64,000 nt of DNA from Ramlibacter alkalitolerans (GTDB lineage: Bacteria; Pseudomonadota; Gammaproteobacteria; Burkholderiales; Burkholderiaceae_C). Below are positions 43,587 through 52,641 of the stretch, piece after piece; the stretch's first letter is position 1, and each line of letters begins with the position of its first letter. Location of the stretch: the NCBI RefSeq assembly GCF_016722765.1, contig NZ_JAEQND010000017.1, positions 46,519 to 110,518 of the forward strand, in the 5' to 3' direction. Both the position numbers and the translations under genes were made by a program. The notes under the pieces were generated by a model. That model did no database searches, was not told the DNA's origin, and saw only the letters and a list, made by a program, of their open reading frames with translations.

Positions 43587-44530
43587 GCGAGTTCCGCTTC
43601 GACGTCGTCACCTTCGGCGAGATGATGCAGATGTTCGTCGCCGAGACGCCCGGGCCGCTGGAGAGCGTGGTGCGCTTTGCCAAGCGCACCGCCGGGGCCG
43701 AGACGAATTTCGCCATCGGCATGGCGCGGCTGGGGCTGCGCGTCGGCTGGGCGAGCCGCCTGGGCACCGACTCGATGGGCCGCTACCTGCTGTCGGAGAT
43801 GCAGCGCGAAGGCGTGGACTGCTCCAGGGTGGTGTGCGATGGGGCGCAACGCACCGGCTTCCAGTTCAAGGGCCGCGTCACGGACGGCAGCGACCCGCCG
43901 GTGGAATACCACCGCAAGGGCTCCGCCGCCAGCCAGATGGGCCCGGCCGACGTAGACGAAGCGTGGCTGCGTTCGGCCCGCCACCTGCATGCGACCGGCG
44001 TGTTCCCGGCCATTTCCGCCAGCGCCCGCGCGGCAGCGCAGAAATCGCTCGCGGTCATGCGCGCCGCCGGCGGGACCATTTCCTTCGATCCCAACCTGCG
44101 TCCTTCGCTGTGGGCTTCGGCCGACGAGATGCGGCGCGAGATCAACGCGCTCGCGGCCCAGGCCGACTGGGTGCTGCCCGGGCTGGAGGAGGGGCGCTTC
44201 CTCACCGGCGAGGCGACGCCCGAAGGCATTGCCCGCTACTACCGCGAGCGCGGCGCCCGGCTGGTGACCGTGAAGCTGGGGCCGGAAGGCGCGTACTACG
44301 ACGGCGTCGAAGGCAGCGGCCACGTCGCGGGGTTTCCGGTGCGCGAAGTGGTCGACACGGTCGGCGCCGGCGACGGCTTCGCGGTGGGCGTGGTCAGCGC
44401 GCTGCTCGAAGGCCGCACCGTCCCCGAGGCCGTGCGCCGCGGCGCCTGGATCGGCGCCCGCGCCGTGCAGGTCCTCGGCGACACCGAGGGCCTGCCGACG
44501 CGGGCCGAACTCGAAGCGGCGGGCCTGTGA
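43583..44530 (+). CDS. kguK: KguK-like 2-ketogluconate kinase (PfkB family)
   Basis: The 315-residue ribokinase-fold sugar kinase has the N-terminal FGEMMQMFVAETPGPLESV, AGAETNFAIGMARLGLRVG (PfkB signature 1) and the C-terminal anion-hole motif DTVGAGDGFAVGVVSALL with the catalytic Asp. FDPNLRPSLW is typical of KDG/ketogluconate kinases. It would phosphorylate 2-ketogluconate to the 6-phosphate. A 2-keto-3-deoxygluconate kinase would look similar, and the operator plus neighbours decide for KguK. It overlaps kguE by ATGA and kguD by GTGA. Confidence 0.85.
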   Translation: MSEFRFDVVTFGEMMQMFVAETPGPLESVVRFAKRTAGAETNFAIGMARLGLRVGWASRLGTDSMGRYLLSEMQREGVDCSRVVCDGAQRTGFQFKGRVTDGSDPPVEYHRKGSAASQMGPADVDEAWLRSARHLHATGVFPAISASARAAAQKSLAVMRAAGGTISFDPNLRPSLWASADEMRREINALAAQADWVLPGLEEGRFLTGEATPEGIARYYRERGARLVTVKLGPEGAYYDGVEGSGHVAGFPVREVVDTVGAGDGFAVGVVSALLEGRTVPEAVRRGAWIGARAVQVLGDTEGLPTRAELEAAGL

Positions 44531-45504
44531 GCACGCCTCGCAAGTCGGTGCTGGTGTTCCGGGAACTGCCGCCGGACCAGCTCGCGCGCATCACCGCGCT
44601 GCACGACGTGGTGGTCGCCAATCCCCGCAAGCCGGAGCAGCTCGCCGCCTTCGAAGCGGCACTGCCGCAGGCGCAGGGCCTGATCGGCTCCAGCTACGCG
44701 ATCACGCCGGCGTTGCTGGCACGCGCGCCGCGGCTGGAAGTGATCTCCTCGATCTCGGTCGGCATCGACAACTATCCCGTGGCGGCGCTCGCGCAGCGCG
44801 GCATCCTGTTGTGCCACACGCCGGGCGTGCTGACCGAAACCACGGCCGACACCGTGTTCGCGATGGTCATGGCGGCCAGTCGCCGCATCGTCGAACTCTC
44901 CAACCACGTGCGCGAAGGACGCTGGGACCGCAACATCGGCGAAGACCTGTTCGGCTGGGACGTGCACGGCAAGACGCTGGGCATCCTCGGCTTCGGCCGC
45001 ATCGGCCAGGCGGTGGCCCGCCGCGCGGCGCTCGGCTTCGGCATGCCCGTCCTGTACCACAACCCGGTGGCGGTCGACGTGCCGGAGCTGGCCGGACGCG
45101 CGACGCACGTGGGCCTCGACGAATTGCTGCGACGCGCGGACATCGTCGCCGCCACCCTGCCGCTCACCGATGCCACCCGCGGTTTGATGGGGCCGCGTGA
45201 ATTCGCCCTGATGCAGCCGGGGGCGATCTTCGTCAACGGCGGCCGCGGCGCCACCGTGCAGGAGCCGGCGCTGCTGCAGGCGCTGGACTCCGGCCACTTG
45301 CGGGCCGCGGCGCTGGACGTGTTCGCGGTCGAGCCCTTGCCGCAGGATTCGCCCCTGCGCCGCCATCCGCGCGTGACGCCGCTGCCGCACATCGGCTCCG
45401 CCACGCACGAGACGCGCTACGCCATGGCCCGCCTGGCCACCAGCAACCTGCTGCAGGCCCTGGCCGGCGAGCGCCCGGCCGCCGTGTACGCGCCGGCTGC
45501 CTGA
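44527..45504 (+). CDS. kguD: KguD-like 2-ketogluconate-6-phosphate reductase (D-2-hydroxyacid dehydrogenase family)
   Basis: The 325-residue NAD(P)H-dependent reductase has SSISVGIDNYPVAALAQRGILL, HTPGVLTETTADTVFAMVMAA, the Rossmann motif LGILGFGRIGQAVARRA and the catalytic set NGGRGATVQ, ALDVFAVEPLP, LPHIGSAT (Arg, Glu, His). It would reduce 2-keto-6-phosphogluconate to 6-phosphogluconate, feeding the Entner-Doudoroff or pentose phosphate pathway. A glyoxylate/hydroxypyruvate reductase would look alike. The start is a GTG overlapping the kguK stop. It is the last gene of the operon. Confidence 0.85.
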   Translation: MSTPRKSVLVFRELPPDQLARITALHDVVVANPRKPEQLAAFEAALPQAQGLIGSSYAITPALLARAPRLEVISSISVGIDNYPVAALAQRGILLCHTPGVLTETTADTVFAMVMAASRRIVELSNHVREGRWDRNIGEDLFGWDVHGKTLGILGFGRIGQAVARRAALGFGMPVLYHNPVAVDVPELAGRATHVGLDELLRRADIVAATLPLTDATRGLMGPREFALMQPGAIFVNGGRGATVQEPALLQALDSGHLRAAALDVFAVEPLPQDSPLRRHPRVTPLPHIGSATHETRYAMARLATSNLLQALAGERPAAVYAPAA

Positions 45505-45620
45505 ACCGCGGCGTCCTACGCGAGCTTGCGAGCGGGCCGATAGCGCGCGCGGACCGCATCGCTAGATTGGGCACAGGGCGCGGCTGTCGCCGCGCCTGCT
45601 CACTTGCGAAGGAGAACTCG

Positions 45621-46118
45621 ATGACGACGGTGGCAGATGTCATGACGCGCGACGTGCGCACGATGACGCCGAACGACTCGGTGGTCGAAGCGGCCCGGTG
45701 CATGGACGAATTGAACGTGGGTGTGATCCCGGTGTGCGACGGCGAGAAGCTGGTCGGCATGGTGACCGACCGCGACATCGTGGTGCGCGGCGTGGCGGCG
45801 CAGCAGGGCGAACTGAAGTCCATGAAGCTGGCCGACGTCATGAGCGCGCACGTGCGCTGCGCCCGCGAGGGCGACGACGTGGACCAGGTGCTCAGCGAGA
45901 TGGCCGATGCCCAGATCCGCCGCATGCCGGTGGTCGACGGCGAGCAGCGGCTGGTCGGCATCGTCACGCTCGGCGACATTGCCGCCAAGAATCCGGACGA
46001 TGAAGTGGACGTGGCGATGTCGCTCGGCGACATTTCTTCGCCGGCGGAACCCGATCGCTCGGAGACCGGCACGCAATCGCTATCGCAGTCGCAGTCCGGA
46101 GGCGGCACGCAGCATTGA
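45621..46118 (+). CDS. Tandem CBS-domain protein
   Basis: The 165-residue protein has two CBS domains forming one Bateman module: VADVMTRDVRTMTPNDSV through VGMVTDRDIVVRG, and LADVMSAHVRCAREGDD through VGIVTLGDIAAKN. Such modules bind adenine nucleotides and sense energy state. The Ser/Gln/Gly tail (SLSQSQSGGGTQH) is probably disordered. GAAGGAGAA stands 7 nt before the ATG at 45621. TAGATT near 45563 could be a -10. No partner gene is attached. Confidence 0.9.
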   Translation: MTTVADVMTRDVRTMTPNDSVVEAARCMDELNVGVIPVCDGEKLVGMVTDRDIVVRGVAAQQGELKSMKLADVMSAHVRCAREGDDVDQVLSEMADAQIRRMPVVDGEQRLVGIVTLGDIAAKNPDDEVDVAMSLGDISSPAEPDRSETGTQSLSQSQSGGGTQH

Positions 46119-46273
46119 GTGGAGACGGACGCGATCGCGCGCATCGCGTCCATCGTCTCGATGGAGGAGCAGTTGCCGCACCGCCACGCGGGTGTGGGGA
46201 AAGAGAAACTCCGGGTAAAAACCCGGCACCGACCGTCACGGTTCCCTGCCAAACTGCTCGGCAGGTGAACCTC

Positions 46274-46468
46274 ATGCGTTTTTCTTCCGTCTTCCAACTC
46301 CCCGCCGTGCCGCAGCAAGATGCCGCGCCGCTGCGCGCCGATGCGGCTGCGAAGGAGGAAAGCGCCGCCGCCCAGCCCCCGCCCGCCGCGACCGGGCCTG
46401 AACTGCCGGACGACCTCGACGCGCGCGTTCGCCTGATCGGCGAATGGCAGCTCGGCGAAGGCTACTGA
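46274..46468 (+). CDS. Small hypothetical protein (64 aa)
   Basis: The 64-residue product starts MRFSSVFQLPAVPQQD, has an Ala/Pro-rich middle, and ends with a short helix DDLDARVRLIGEWQLGEGY. The gap 46119-46273 before it contains several small hairpins (CCGGG/CCCGG near 46212-46227, CTGCC/GGCAG near 46248-46266), which may structure its leader. I do not recognise the family. The codon bias fits its neighbours. Confidence 0.5.
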   Translation: MRFSSVFQLPAVPQQDAAPLRADAAAKEESAAAQPPPAATGPELPDDLDARVRLIGEWQLGEGY

Positions 46469-46485
46469 AGCCTGGATCGCAAAAA

Positions 46486-46507
46486 CAAGGCCGCTGCCGC
46501 GGCCTTG
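46486..46507 (-). terminator. Terminator of the KGG-protein gene
   Basis: CAAGGCCGC and GCGGCCTTG pair around TGCC. Read on the minus strand the stem is followed by GTTTTTGCG, a T-run. It ends the minus-strand gene 46547-46882 and may also stop the convergent small gene. Confidence 0.75.
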
Positions 46508-46546
46508 TCACTGAGCACCGGCCGCTGCCCGGCCTTCCGGAACCGA

Positions 46547-46882
46547 TCAGCGCTCGCTGCTGCCGCCGCTGCCGTGCGAGCCGCTGCTGCCCTGCGAGCC
46601 GCCGTGGCTGCCGCCGCTGCTGTTGCTGCCGCTGGCGTGCGAGCTGCTGGCGCTGCTGCTGCCCTGGCTGTTCATCGCGTTGCGCCGGTTGGCGCTGCGG
46701 GCCATGCCGCCCTTGCGGCCAGCTTCGCGGGCTTCTTCCGAAGTGAACTCGTGCGCGGTCCCCTTCTCGTGCGCGGCGCGTCCGCCTTCGCTCGCGATCT
46801 CGCGCTGGCGCTGCGGGTCCATGGAGGCGAAGCCACGGTTCGATTTTCCGCCGCCCTGGTTGCCCTGATTGTTGGAAGCCAT
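46547..46882 (-). CDS. KGG-motif (YciG-like) stress protein with Ser/Gly/His tail
   Basis: The 111-residue hydrophilic protein has KGG-type repeats in its first half: RGFASMDPQRQREIASEGGR, HEFTSEEAREAGRKGGMARS. The second half is almost entirely Ser, Gly and His (SSSASSSHASGSNSSGG). KGG proteins are often induced in stress or stationary phase; the mechanism is not known. AAGGAGATCC precedes the ATG at 46882. The low-complexity tail is unlike its neighbours and may vary among strains. A terminator follows. Confidence 0.85.
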   Translation of the reverse strand: MASNNQGNQGGGKSNRGFASMDPQRQREIASEGGRAAHEKGTAHEFTSEEAREAGRKGGMARSANRRNAMNSQGSSSASSSHASGSNSSGGSHGGSQGSSGSHGSGGSSER

Positions 46883-47021
46883 GGTGAGGATCTCCTTGCA
46901 AAACTTGAAATGTTGGAACTGCATGACCGGTCTGCGCCAGCCATGGAGTGATTGAGCTTGCAAGCGCGTACTACGCTCGTCAGGCAGCAATGCTGCCGGG
47001 TGTAGGAGCGGCCCTACCTCG

Positions 47022-47402
47022 TCAGACGAGGGCCTGGGGCAGGACCTGGGCGTGCAGGCGCTGGAACAGCGCGTTGGCTTCGGCGCCGACGCCGGGGGAC
47101 GGGCGGGGCTGGGCCTGCAGGGTGGCCAGCAGGCGGGTGAACTGCGTACCCGACGGCGGGATCGGCCCCAGGAACAGCACCTCGCTGCCGCGGGCGATCA
47201 TCAGCGTGGGGAAGGTCTCGATGTCGACGTCGCCCATGGCTTCGTCCTCGTCCTCGACGTCCACCCAGGCGAAGCGCAGGTGGGGATGGGCGCGCGCCTG
47301 GGCCGAGAACGTGGGCTGCCACTCGCGGCACACGCCGCACCAGGCGGCACACAGGCATACCACCCACCAGGAGGCTTGCTCGGAGGCGCCGCTGCTGTCC
47401 AT
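47022..47402 (-). CDS. Thioredoxin-family protein
   Basis: The 126-residue protein has a thioredoxin fold with VVCLCAAWCGVCREWQPTFS; the redox pair is WCGVC (about residues 21-25). The conserved cis-Pro is in ETFPTLMIARG. No signal peptide is present, so it should act in the cytoplasm. The ATG at 47402 is preferred to a TTG at 47417. It lies 16 nt after eptA in the same direction and may be co-transcribed. Confidence 0.88.
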   Translation of the reverse strand: MDSSGASEQASWWVVCLCAAWCGVCREWQPTFSAQARAHPHLRFAWVDVEDEDEAMGDVDIETFPTLMIARGSEVLFLGPIPPSGTQFTRLLATLQAQPRPSPGVGAEANALFQRLHAQVLPQALV

Positions 47403-47418
47403 GGGCCCAGTGTACAAG

Positions 47419-49062
47419 TCAGGCTGCGGCGCAGCCCGCGTACACGTCGAGGTCGCGCCGGTAGGCGGAAGTGTCCACGTGCATCAGGCCGAGCACCGAG
47501 TGGAACAGGTTGTCGTGCGAGATGCGGGTGTCCGCGCGGGCGCGCAGGCAGGGCATCGTCACGCCGCTGCCTTGCTCGAAACCGGCCGACAGCCAGGTCA
47601 CCCAGGGCACGTGCTTCTGCACGTCGGGCGCGATCGCGTACGGCAGCCCGTGCAGGTACAGGTTGTTTTCACCCAGCGACTCGCCGTGGTCGGCCACGTA
47701 CAGCAGCGCACCTTCGTAATCGCTGCGCGTGCGCAGCCAGGCGATGGTGGCGCCGAGCACGTGGTCGGTGTAGGCGATGGTGTTGTCGTAGGCATTGAGC
47801 AACTGCGCGGAACTGCAGTCCGGCAGGTGGCTGCTGGTGCACTCCGGCATGAACTTCTTGAAGGCCGGCGGCGTGCGCTGCGAATACGCGGGGCCGTGGC
47901 TTCCCATCTGGTGCATCACCAGCACCACGCCTTTCGCGCGCCGGTCCGGCGGCAGTTGCGCGAGCCGCTCGTCGAGCCCCTGCACCAGGATTTCATCCAG
48001 GCACTCGCCGTGGGGGCACAGCTTCGGGTCCTTCAGGCCCGAGGTGTTCACGCTCGGGACGCGGTCGCACACCCCTTTGCAGCCGCCGGCCTGGTTGTCG
48101 ATCCACAGCACCGCGAGGCCGGAGTGCTGCAGTACGTCGAGCAGGGTCTCGGAGTCCTGCTTGCGGGCCAGGAAACCTTCGCGCCCGAGGTGCGAGAACA
48201 TGCAGGGCACCGAGGCCGCGGTGCTGGTGCCGCAGGCCCAGGCGTTGCGGAAGCTCACCGCCTGGGCACGCGCGAGTTCCGGCGTGGTGTCGCGTTCGTA
48301 GCCGTTGAGGCCGAAGTTGCCGCTGCGGCCCGTTTCGCCCAGCACCAGGACCAGCAGCCGCGGCTTGGCGCCCGGCGCGGCCGCCGCCAGCCGGGCGTCA
48401 CGGCCGAGCGGCAGCAGCGGGCCCTTGATCTTGCGGCTGCCGAAGGCGGACTGGCCCACGGCCCACAGCTGGTTCAGCGGATTCATCAGGTAGCGCAGCT
48501 GCGTGTGGTTGCGCATGGTGGAGGCCAGCGGCTGGAAGCTGAGCAGGATCAGGCCAGCGACCACCGCCAGGCCGGCGGCGAAACCGGCCAGGTTGCGCAG
48601 CGCCTGCTGCTTCCAGGGCCGGTGCGCAACGCCCAGGCGCCAGACCAGCCACGACGGCAGCACCGCGCCGACCAGGACAACGGCGCCCAGCCGCGCGGTG
48701 AGCAGCGCCCGCGCCTCGTGCCAATCGGTCTGCAGGGTGTTGGCGGCCATCGCGCTGTCGATGATGATGCGGTAGGTCCACATGAAGTGGGCGCCGACGG
48801 CCGTGGCCACCAGCAGCAGCGCGATGGCGGGCTTGAGCACCCGCTTCCAGGCCAGCAGGCTCAGCAGTGCGTACAGCGCCGCGGCCAGCATGCCGCACAG
48901 GGTGACGGTGAGCAGCCAGCCGCCCTGGGCCTGGGCGATGCCCAGGCTGCGCAGCTCGCGCCACAGGGCGGCATTGCCCACGGTGGCCATCCAGGCGCTG
49001 GCGCCGGCAATCAGAAAAGCGGCGGGAATCCGTCGCGGCTGTCGTTCATCCAATTTGTTCAA
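47419..49062 (-). CDS. eptA: Lipid A phosphoethanolamine transferase EptA
   Basis: The 547-residue inner-membrane enzyme has about five N-terminal membrane segments followed by a periplasmic alkaline-phosphatase-like domain. Catalytic and zinc motifs are VLVLGETGRSGNFGLNGYERDT (nucleophile Thr in GET), ACGTSTAASVPCMFS, and YVADHGESLGENNLYLHG. It adds phosphoethanolamine to lipid A and lowers affinity for polymyxin-like peptides. The start is a TTG at 49062 with a good GAGAGGA ribosome site; no upstream ATG is in frame. It is divergent from a two-component system, the usual EptA control arrangement. Confidence 0.93.
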   Translation of the reverse strand: MNKLDERQPRRIPAAFLIAGASAWMATVGNAALWRELRSLGIAQAQGGWLLTVTLCGMLAAALYALLSLLAWKRVLKPAIALLLVATAVGAHFMWTYRIIIDSAMAANTLQTDWHEARALLTARLGAVVLVGAVLPSWLVWRLGVAHRPWKQQALRNLAGFAAGLAVVAGLILLSFQPLASTMRNHTQLRYLMNPLNQLWAVGQSAFGSRKIKGPLLPLGRDARLAAAAPGAKPRLLVLVLGETGRSGNFGLNGYERDTTPELARAQAVSFRNAWACGTSTAASVPCMFSHLGREGFLARKQDSETLLDVLQHSGLAVLWIDNQAGGCKGVCDRVPSVNTSGLKDPKLCPHGECLDEILVQGLDERLAQLPPDRRAKGVVLVMHQMGSHGPAYSQRTPPAFKKFMPECTSSHLPDCSSAQLLNAYDNTIAYTDHVLGATIAWLRTRSDYEGALLYVADHGESLGENNLYLHGLPYAIAPDVQKHVPWVTWLSAGFEQGSGVTMPCLRARADTRISHDNLFHSVLGLMHVDTSAYRRDLDVYAGCAAA

Positions 49063-49193
49063 GATCCTCTCGCGGCGCCGCTAGCGCATCCGCGCGTCCG
49101 GGACGCCAAGTATCCCCCCACTTCAATGCCCCCTCGATGCATGCCAATGCTCGGGCTGCAAGCGATTGCAGGCCGAAGGCGCACAATTCCCGC

Positions 49194-49876
<683 letters not shown>

Positions 49877-49880
<4 letters not shown>

Positions 49881-51232
49881 AGTGGGCCGGCGGCCCGAGC
49901 CTCACGCGCCACCTGCTCGCATGGGCGCTCGGCGCGCTGACCCTGGTCTGGGCCACCTTCATCGGCTTCGGCTACAAGACCGGTGAGCACGAGGCCGACG
50001 AACTCACGGACGGCCACCTGGCCAGCGTCAGCTCGCTGCTGCTGCCGCTGGCGCCGGGCGGGATGGGGCGCGGCGTCGTGCCCCGCGATCCGGCCGTGGC
50101 GGCGCAGAACCTGAAGGCGCACGACTACCAGCGCTCCCTCAGCGTGGTGGTGTGGGATGCGGGCGGCACCGTCGTCTCGCGCACCGGCGACGCACCGCTG
50201 CCGCCCTTCGCCAGCCCCGACGGCTTCGCCAGCCTGCAACTGGGCGACCCCCCGCAGCTCTGGCGGGCGTTCTCGCGCTGGGACGAGCAGCATCGCTACC
50301 GCCTGATGGTGCTGCTGTCGCAGCGCGAGCGCGACGCGCTGGCGGCCGACATCGCGGGCCAGGTGATCGAGCCCGGCCTCTGGCTGCTGCCGGTGGTGGC
50401 GCTGGTGCTGGGGCTGGCTATCCATCGCGGGCTGCGCCCCCTGCGCCGGCTGGCCGAGCAGGTGCATGCGCTCGACCCGAACGACACGCGCAAGGTGGAG
50501 GATCCGGTGCGTTTCCAGGAGCTGGCGGCCGCGGTGGACGCCATCAACCGGCTGGTGGACCGCTACCACGCCGTGCTCACGCGCGAGCGCGCGCTGGCCA
50601 GCGAGTTCGCCCACGAGCTGCGTACGCCGCTGGCTTCGCTGGCGCTGCAGGCGCGCGGTGCGCGCGAGGCGCCGCCGGGGGCCCTGCAGCAGGAGGCGCT
50701 GGGCCGGCTGGAGGAGGACGCCTTGCGCGCCGGCGACGTGCTGGCGCACCTGCTCGCCTTGGCGCGCGCCAGCCGGGCCGAACTCCACGAGTCGGCCCAG
50801 CCGGTCGACCTGGACACGGTGGCGCGCCGCGTGGTCGCCGAATTCGCTCCTCACGCCCATGCCGGCGGCCGCGAGCTGGGCCTGTCCAGCCCGGGGCCGT
50901 TCCCGCTCTCCGGCCACCCGGTGCTGCTGGAGCTGGCCTTGCGCAACCTGGTTCAGAACGCGCTGGCGCACACCCCGCGCGGCACCCAGGTCGAGGTGGA
51001 ACTGGACCCGGCGACGCGCGCGCTGCAGGTGGCCGACGACGGCCAGCAGCATGGCGGCCCACCCGGCGAGGCGGCGCCGCCGCTGCAGCCCTTGCGCCTC
51101 GGACTCGGCCATCGCGTGGTGGAGAAGGTGGCGGCCCTGCACGGCGCGACCTTCGAGCCGGAGGTGGCACTGCCCGACGCCCGCCGCGCCTGGCGCATCC
51201 GCTTCAGTCCACCGGCTGGCGCGGGCCCGTAG
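49877..51232 (+). CDS. Sensor histidine kinase of the eptA-linked two-component system
   Basis: The 451-residue kinase has two membrane segments (about 11-33 and about 160-185) around a periplasmic sensor region, then a HAMP-like linker. The H-box is ASEFAHELRTPLASLALQAR and the N-box LALRNLVQNALAHTPRGT. The ATP lid region is unusual: after VADDGQQHGGPP comes GLGHRVVEKVAALHGA, so the first glycine box is degenerate. ATGA overlap joins it to the regulator. Its TAG stop comes from the GTAGGCTGG element. Confidence 0.9.
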
Positions 51233-51272
51233 GCTGGCGGCGAGCCGCGCCAGCGCGAACCCCAGCGCTTCA
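51228..51272. repeat. GTAGGCTGG element providing both flanking stop codons
   Basis: CGTAGGCTGGCGGCGAGCCG runs to AACCCCAGCGCTTCA. Its left end gives the kinase stop TAG (51230-51232). Its right end gives the phosphatase stop, read TGA on the minus strand (51270-51272). Confidence 0.85.
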
Positions 51273-51941
51273 GGCGTACGTCACCCACTCCCGGAACCCC
51301 GCCGCATCCAGGTGCGGCACCGCATTGAACGTCAGCAGCGAATGGCGCTTGGGCGTGAACGCGAACTCGGTGATGGCCGTGTTGCGGATGCGCATGTTCA
51401 AGTCGATCGTGGCCTGCGGCGCGGTGCCGAGCACCGCACCCACCGCCGTCGAAATCGGTCCGCCGCTGGTGACCACCAGCACGTTCTGCCCGTAGTGGTT
51501 GGCGCGCACGTGGTCCAGCGCGCTGGTCACGCCGGCCACGAAGTCGGCGTAGCTGGGCATGCCGGCCGGGCGCGTCTCGCCGGCCATCCAGCGGCCCATC
51601 GCGTCGCGCAGCAGGCGGAAGTGGTGGCGATACAGCTCCGGCGAATCCGGCCTGGGCAGTTCGCCGGGGTGGACGGTTGCGATCAGCGCCTGGCTGTCGT
51701 ACTCGTTGAGGCCCTCCCAGGCGAGATGCTCGCCGGCCCGGTTCATGCCTTCGAGGATGCCGGCCAGGGTCTGCTTGTGGCGCCGCAGCGTGCCGGCGAT
51801 CAGGCCGTCGAAGTGGATGCCGCGCTCGCCGAAGTACTCCCCGAGGCGCCGGCTCTGGCGCACCCCGAGCTCGCTGAGCTGGTCGTAGTCGGCGGCGCCG
51901 AAGGAAGCCTGGCCGTGGCGGACGAGATAGAGCGTACCCAT
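51270..51941 (-). CDS. Histidine phosphatase family protein
   Basis: The 223-residue phosphoglycerate-mutase-like protein has LYLVRHGQASFG with the catalytic RHG at about residues 8-10. The second conserved His is in VVTSGGPIS, where Gly-Gly replaces the usual GHG; the local sequence lacks that second histidine. The Arg/Glu pair is in GTLRRHKQT and EYDSQA. The missing second His may mean altered activity. It ends the minus-strand series that begins with the EamA gene, 30 nt after the VOC gene. Confidence 0.85.
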   Translation of the reverse strand: MGTLYLVRHGQASFGAADYDQLSELGVRQSRRLGEYFGERGIHFDGLIAGTLRRHKQTLAGILEGMNRAGEHLAWEGLNEYDSQALIATVHPGELPRPDSPELYRHHFRLLRDAMGRWMAGETRPAGMPSYADFVAGVTSALDHVRANHYGQNVLVVTSGGPISTAVGAVLGTAPQATIDLNMRIRNTAITEFAFTPKRHSLLTFNAVPHLDAAGFREWVTYA

Positions 51942-51971
51942 GCGGCCATTCTGGCAAAGGCGCGCGGACGG

Positions 51972-52640
51972 TCAGGACGCCAGGGTGACGCGCCCGCGCG
52001 GCGTGTCGAACACGGCGCGCAGTTGCGGCGGCCCTTCGTCGAGGCGCACGGCAGCCAGCCCGATCGCCTCGTAGGCGGCCCGCAGCCTGGGCGCTTGCGG
52101 ATGCGAAGCCACGAGTGCGTGCAGCGTGACGCCGGACTCCGGCAGGCCCGGCGCCGGATGCGTCTCGCCCCACTGGATCAGCGTCGGCAGCACGCCGTCG
52201 AACAGCCGCTGGCCGTCGGGGCGCACGGTGATCTGCCATTGCAGCAGCCCGCGGGGCGTGTCGCGCGACGCCGCCACCACCTCGCCGCGGTCCAGGCCCA
52301 GCGCGTGCCAGGCCTGCACGGCGCGCTGCACGTCGGGGACGCTGGCCACGAAGTGCAGCAGCCGCGGGCCTTCGCGGCGCAGCCGGTCGCGCAGCGCTTC
52401 GTCGTCCAGGTCGAACCAGCGGCGCGCGCGCTGCGGCGTGCGGCCGGGCTGCACCGCGATGATCTCGAAATAGGTGCGAGGGAAATCGACGGTGGCGATG
52501 CGCAGCAGGCGGTTGTGCGTTCCCATCAGCGGATGCTCGCCGCCCGGCCCCGGCGTCACGCCCAGCGTGGCTTCGCACCAGGCCACGCCTTGTTCCAGGC
52601 TGTCGGCGCCCACCACGAGGTGATCGATGTGCGAACGCAT
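51972..52640 (-). CDS. VOC-superfamily (glyoxalase-like) protein
   Basis: The 222-residue protein begins MRSHIDHLVVGADSLEQGVAW, a glyoxalase-like domain with a possible metal His in HIDHLVV and His in GTHNRLLRI. The second half (LLHFVASVPDVQRAVQAW; GLLQWQITV) repeats the betaalphabetabetabeta pattern. The family is diverse and substrates cannot be assigned. It is 1 nt from the phzF stop, so almost certainly co-translated. Confidence 0.85.
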   Translation of the reverse strand: MRSHIDHLVVGADSLEQGVAWCEATLGVTPGPGGEHPLMGTHNRLLRIATVDFPRTYFEIIAVQPGRTPQRARRWFDLDDEALRDRLRREGPRLLHFVASVPDVQRAVQAWHALGLDRGEVVAASRDTPRGLLQWQITVRPDGQRLFDGVLPTLIQWGETHPAPGLPESGVTLHALVASHPQAPRLRAAYEAIGLAAVRLDEGPPQLRAVFDTPRGRVTLAS

Positions 52641-52641
52641 G

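Noticed and set aside
46547..46700. Ser/Gly/His codons of the KGG protein as a separate repeat array
   Set aside because: It is a low-complexity protein tail in frame with the KGG motifs, not a DNA repeat with fixed period.
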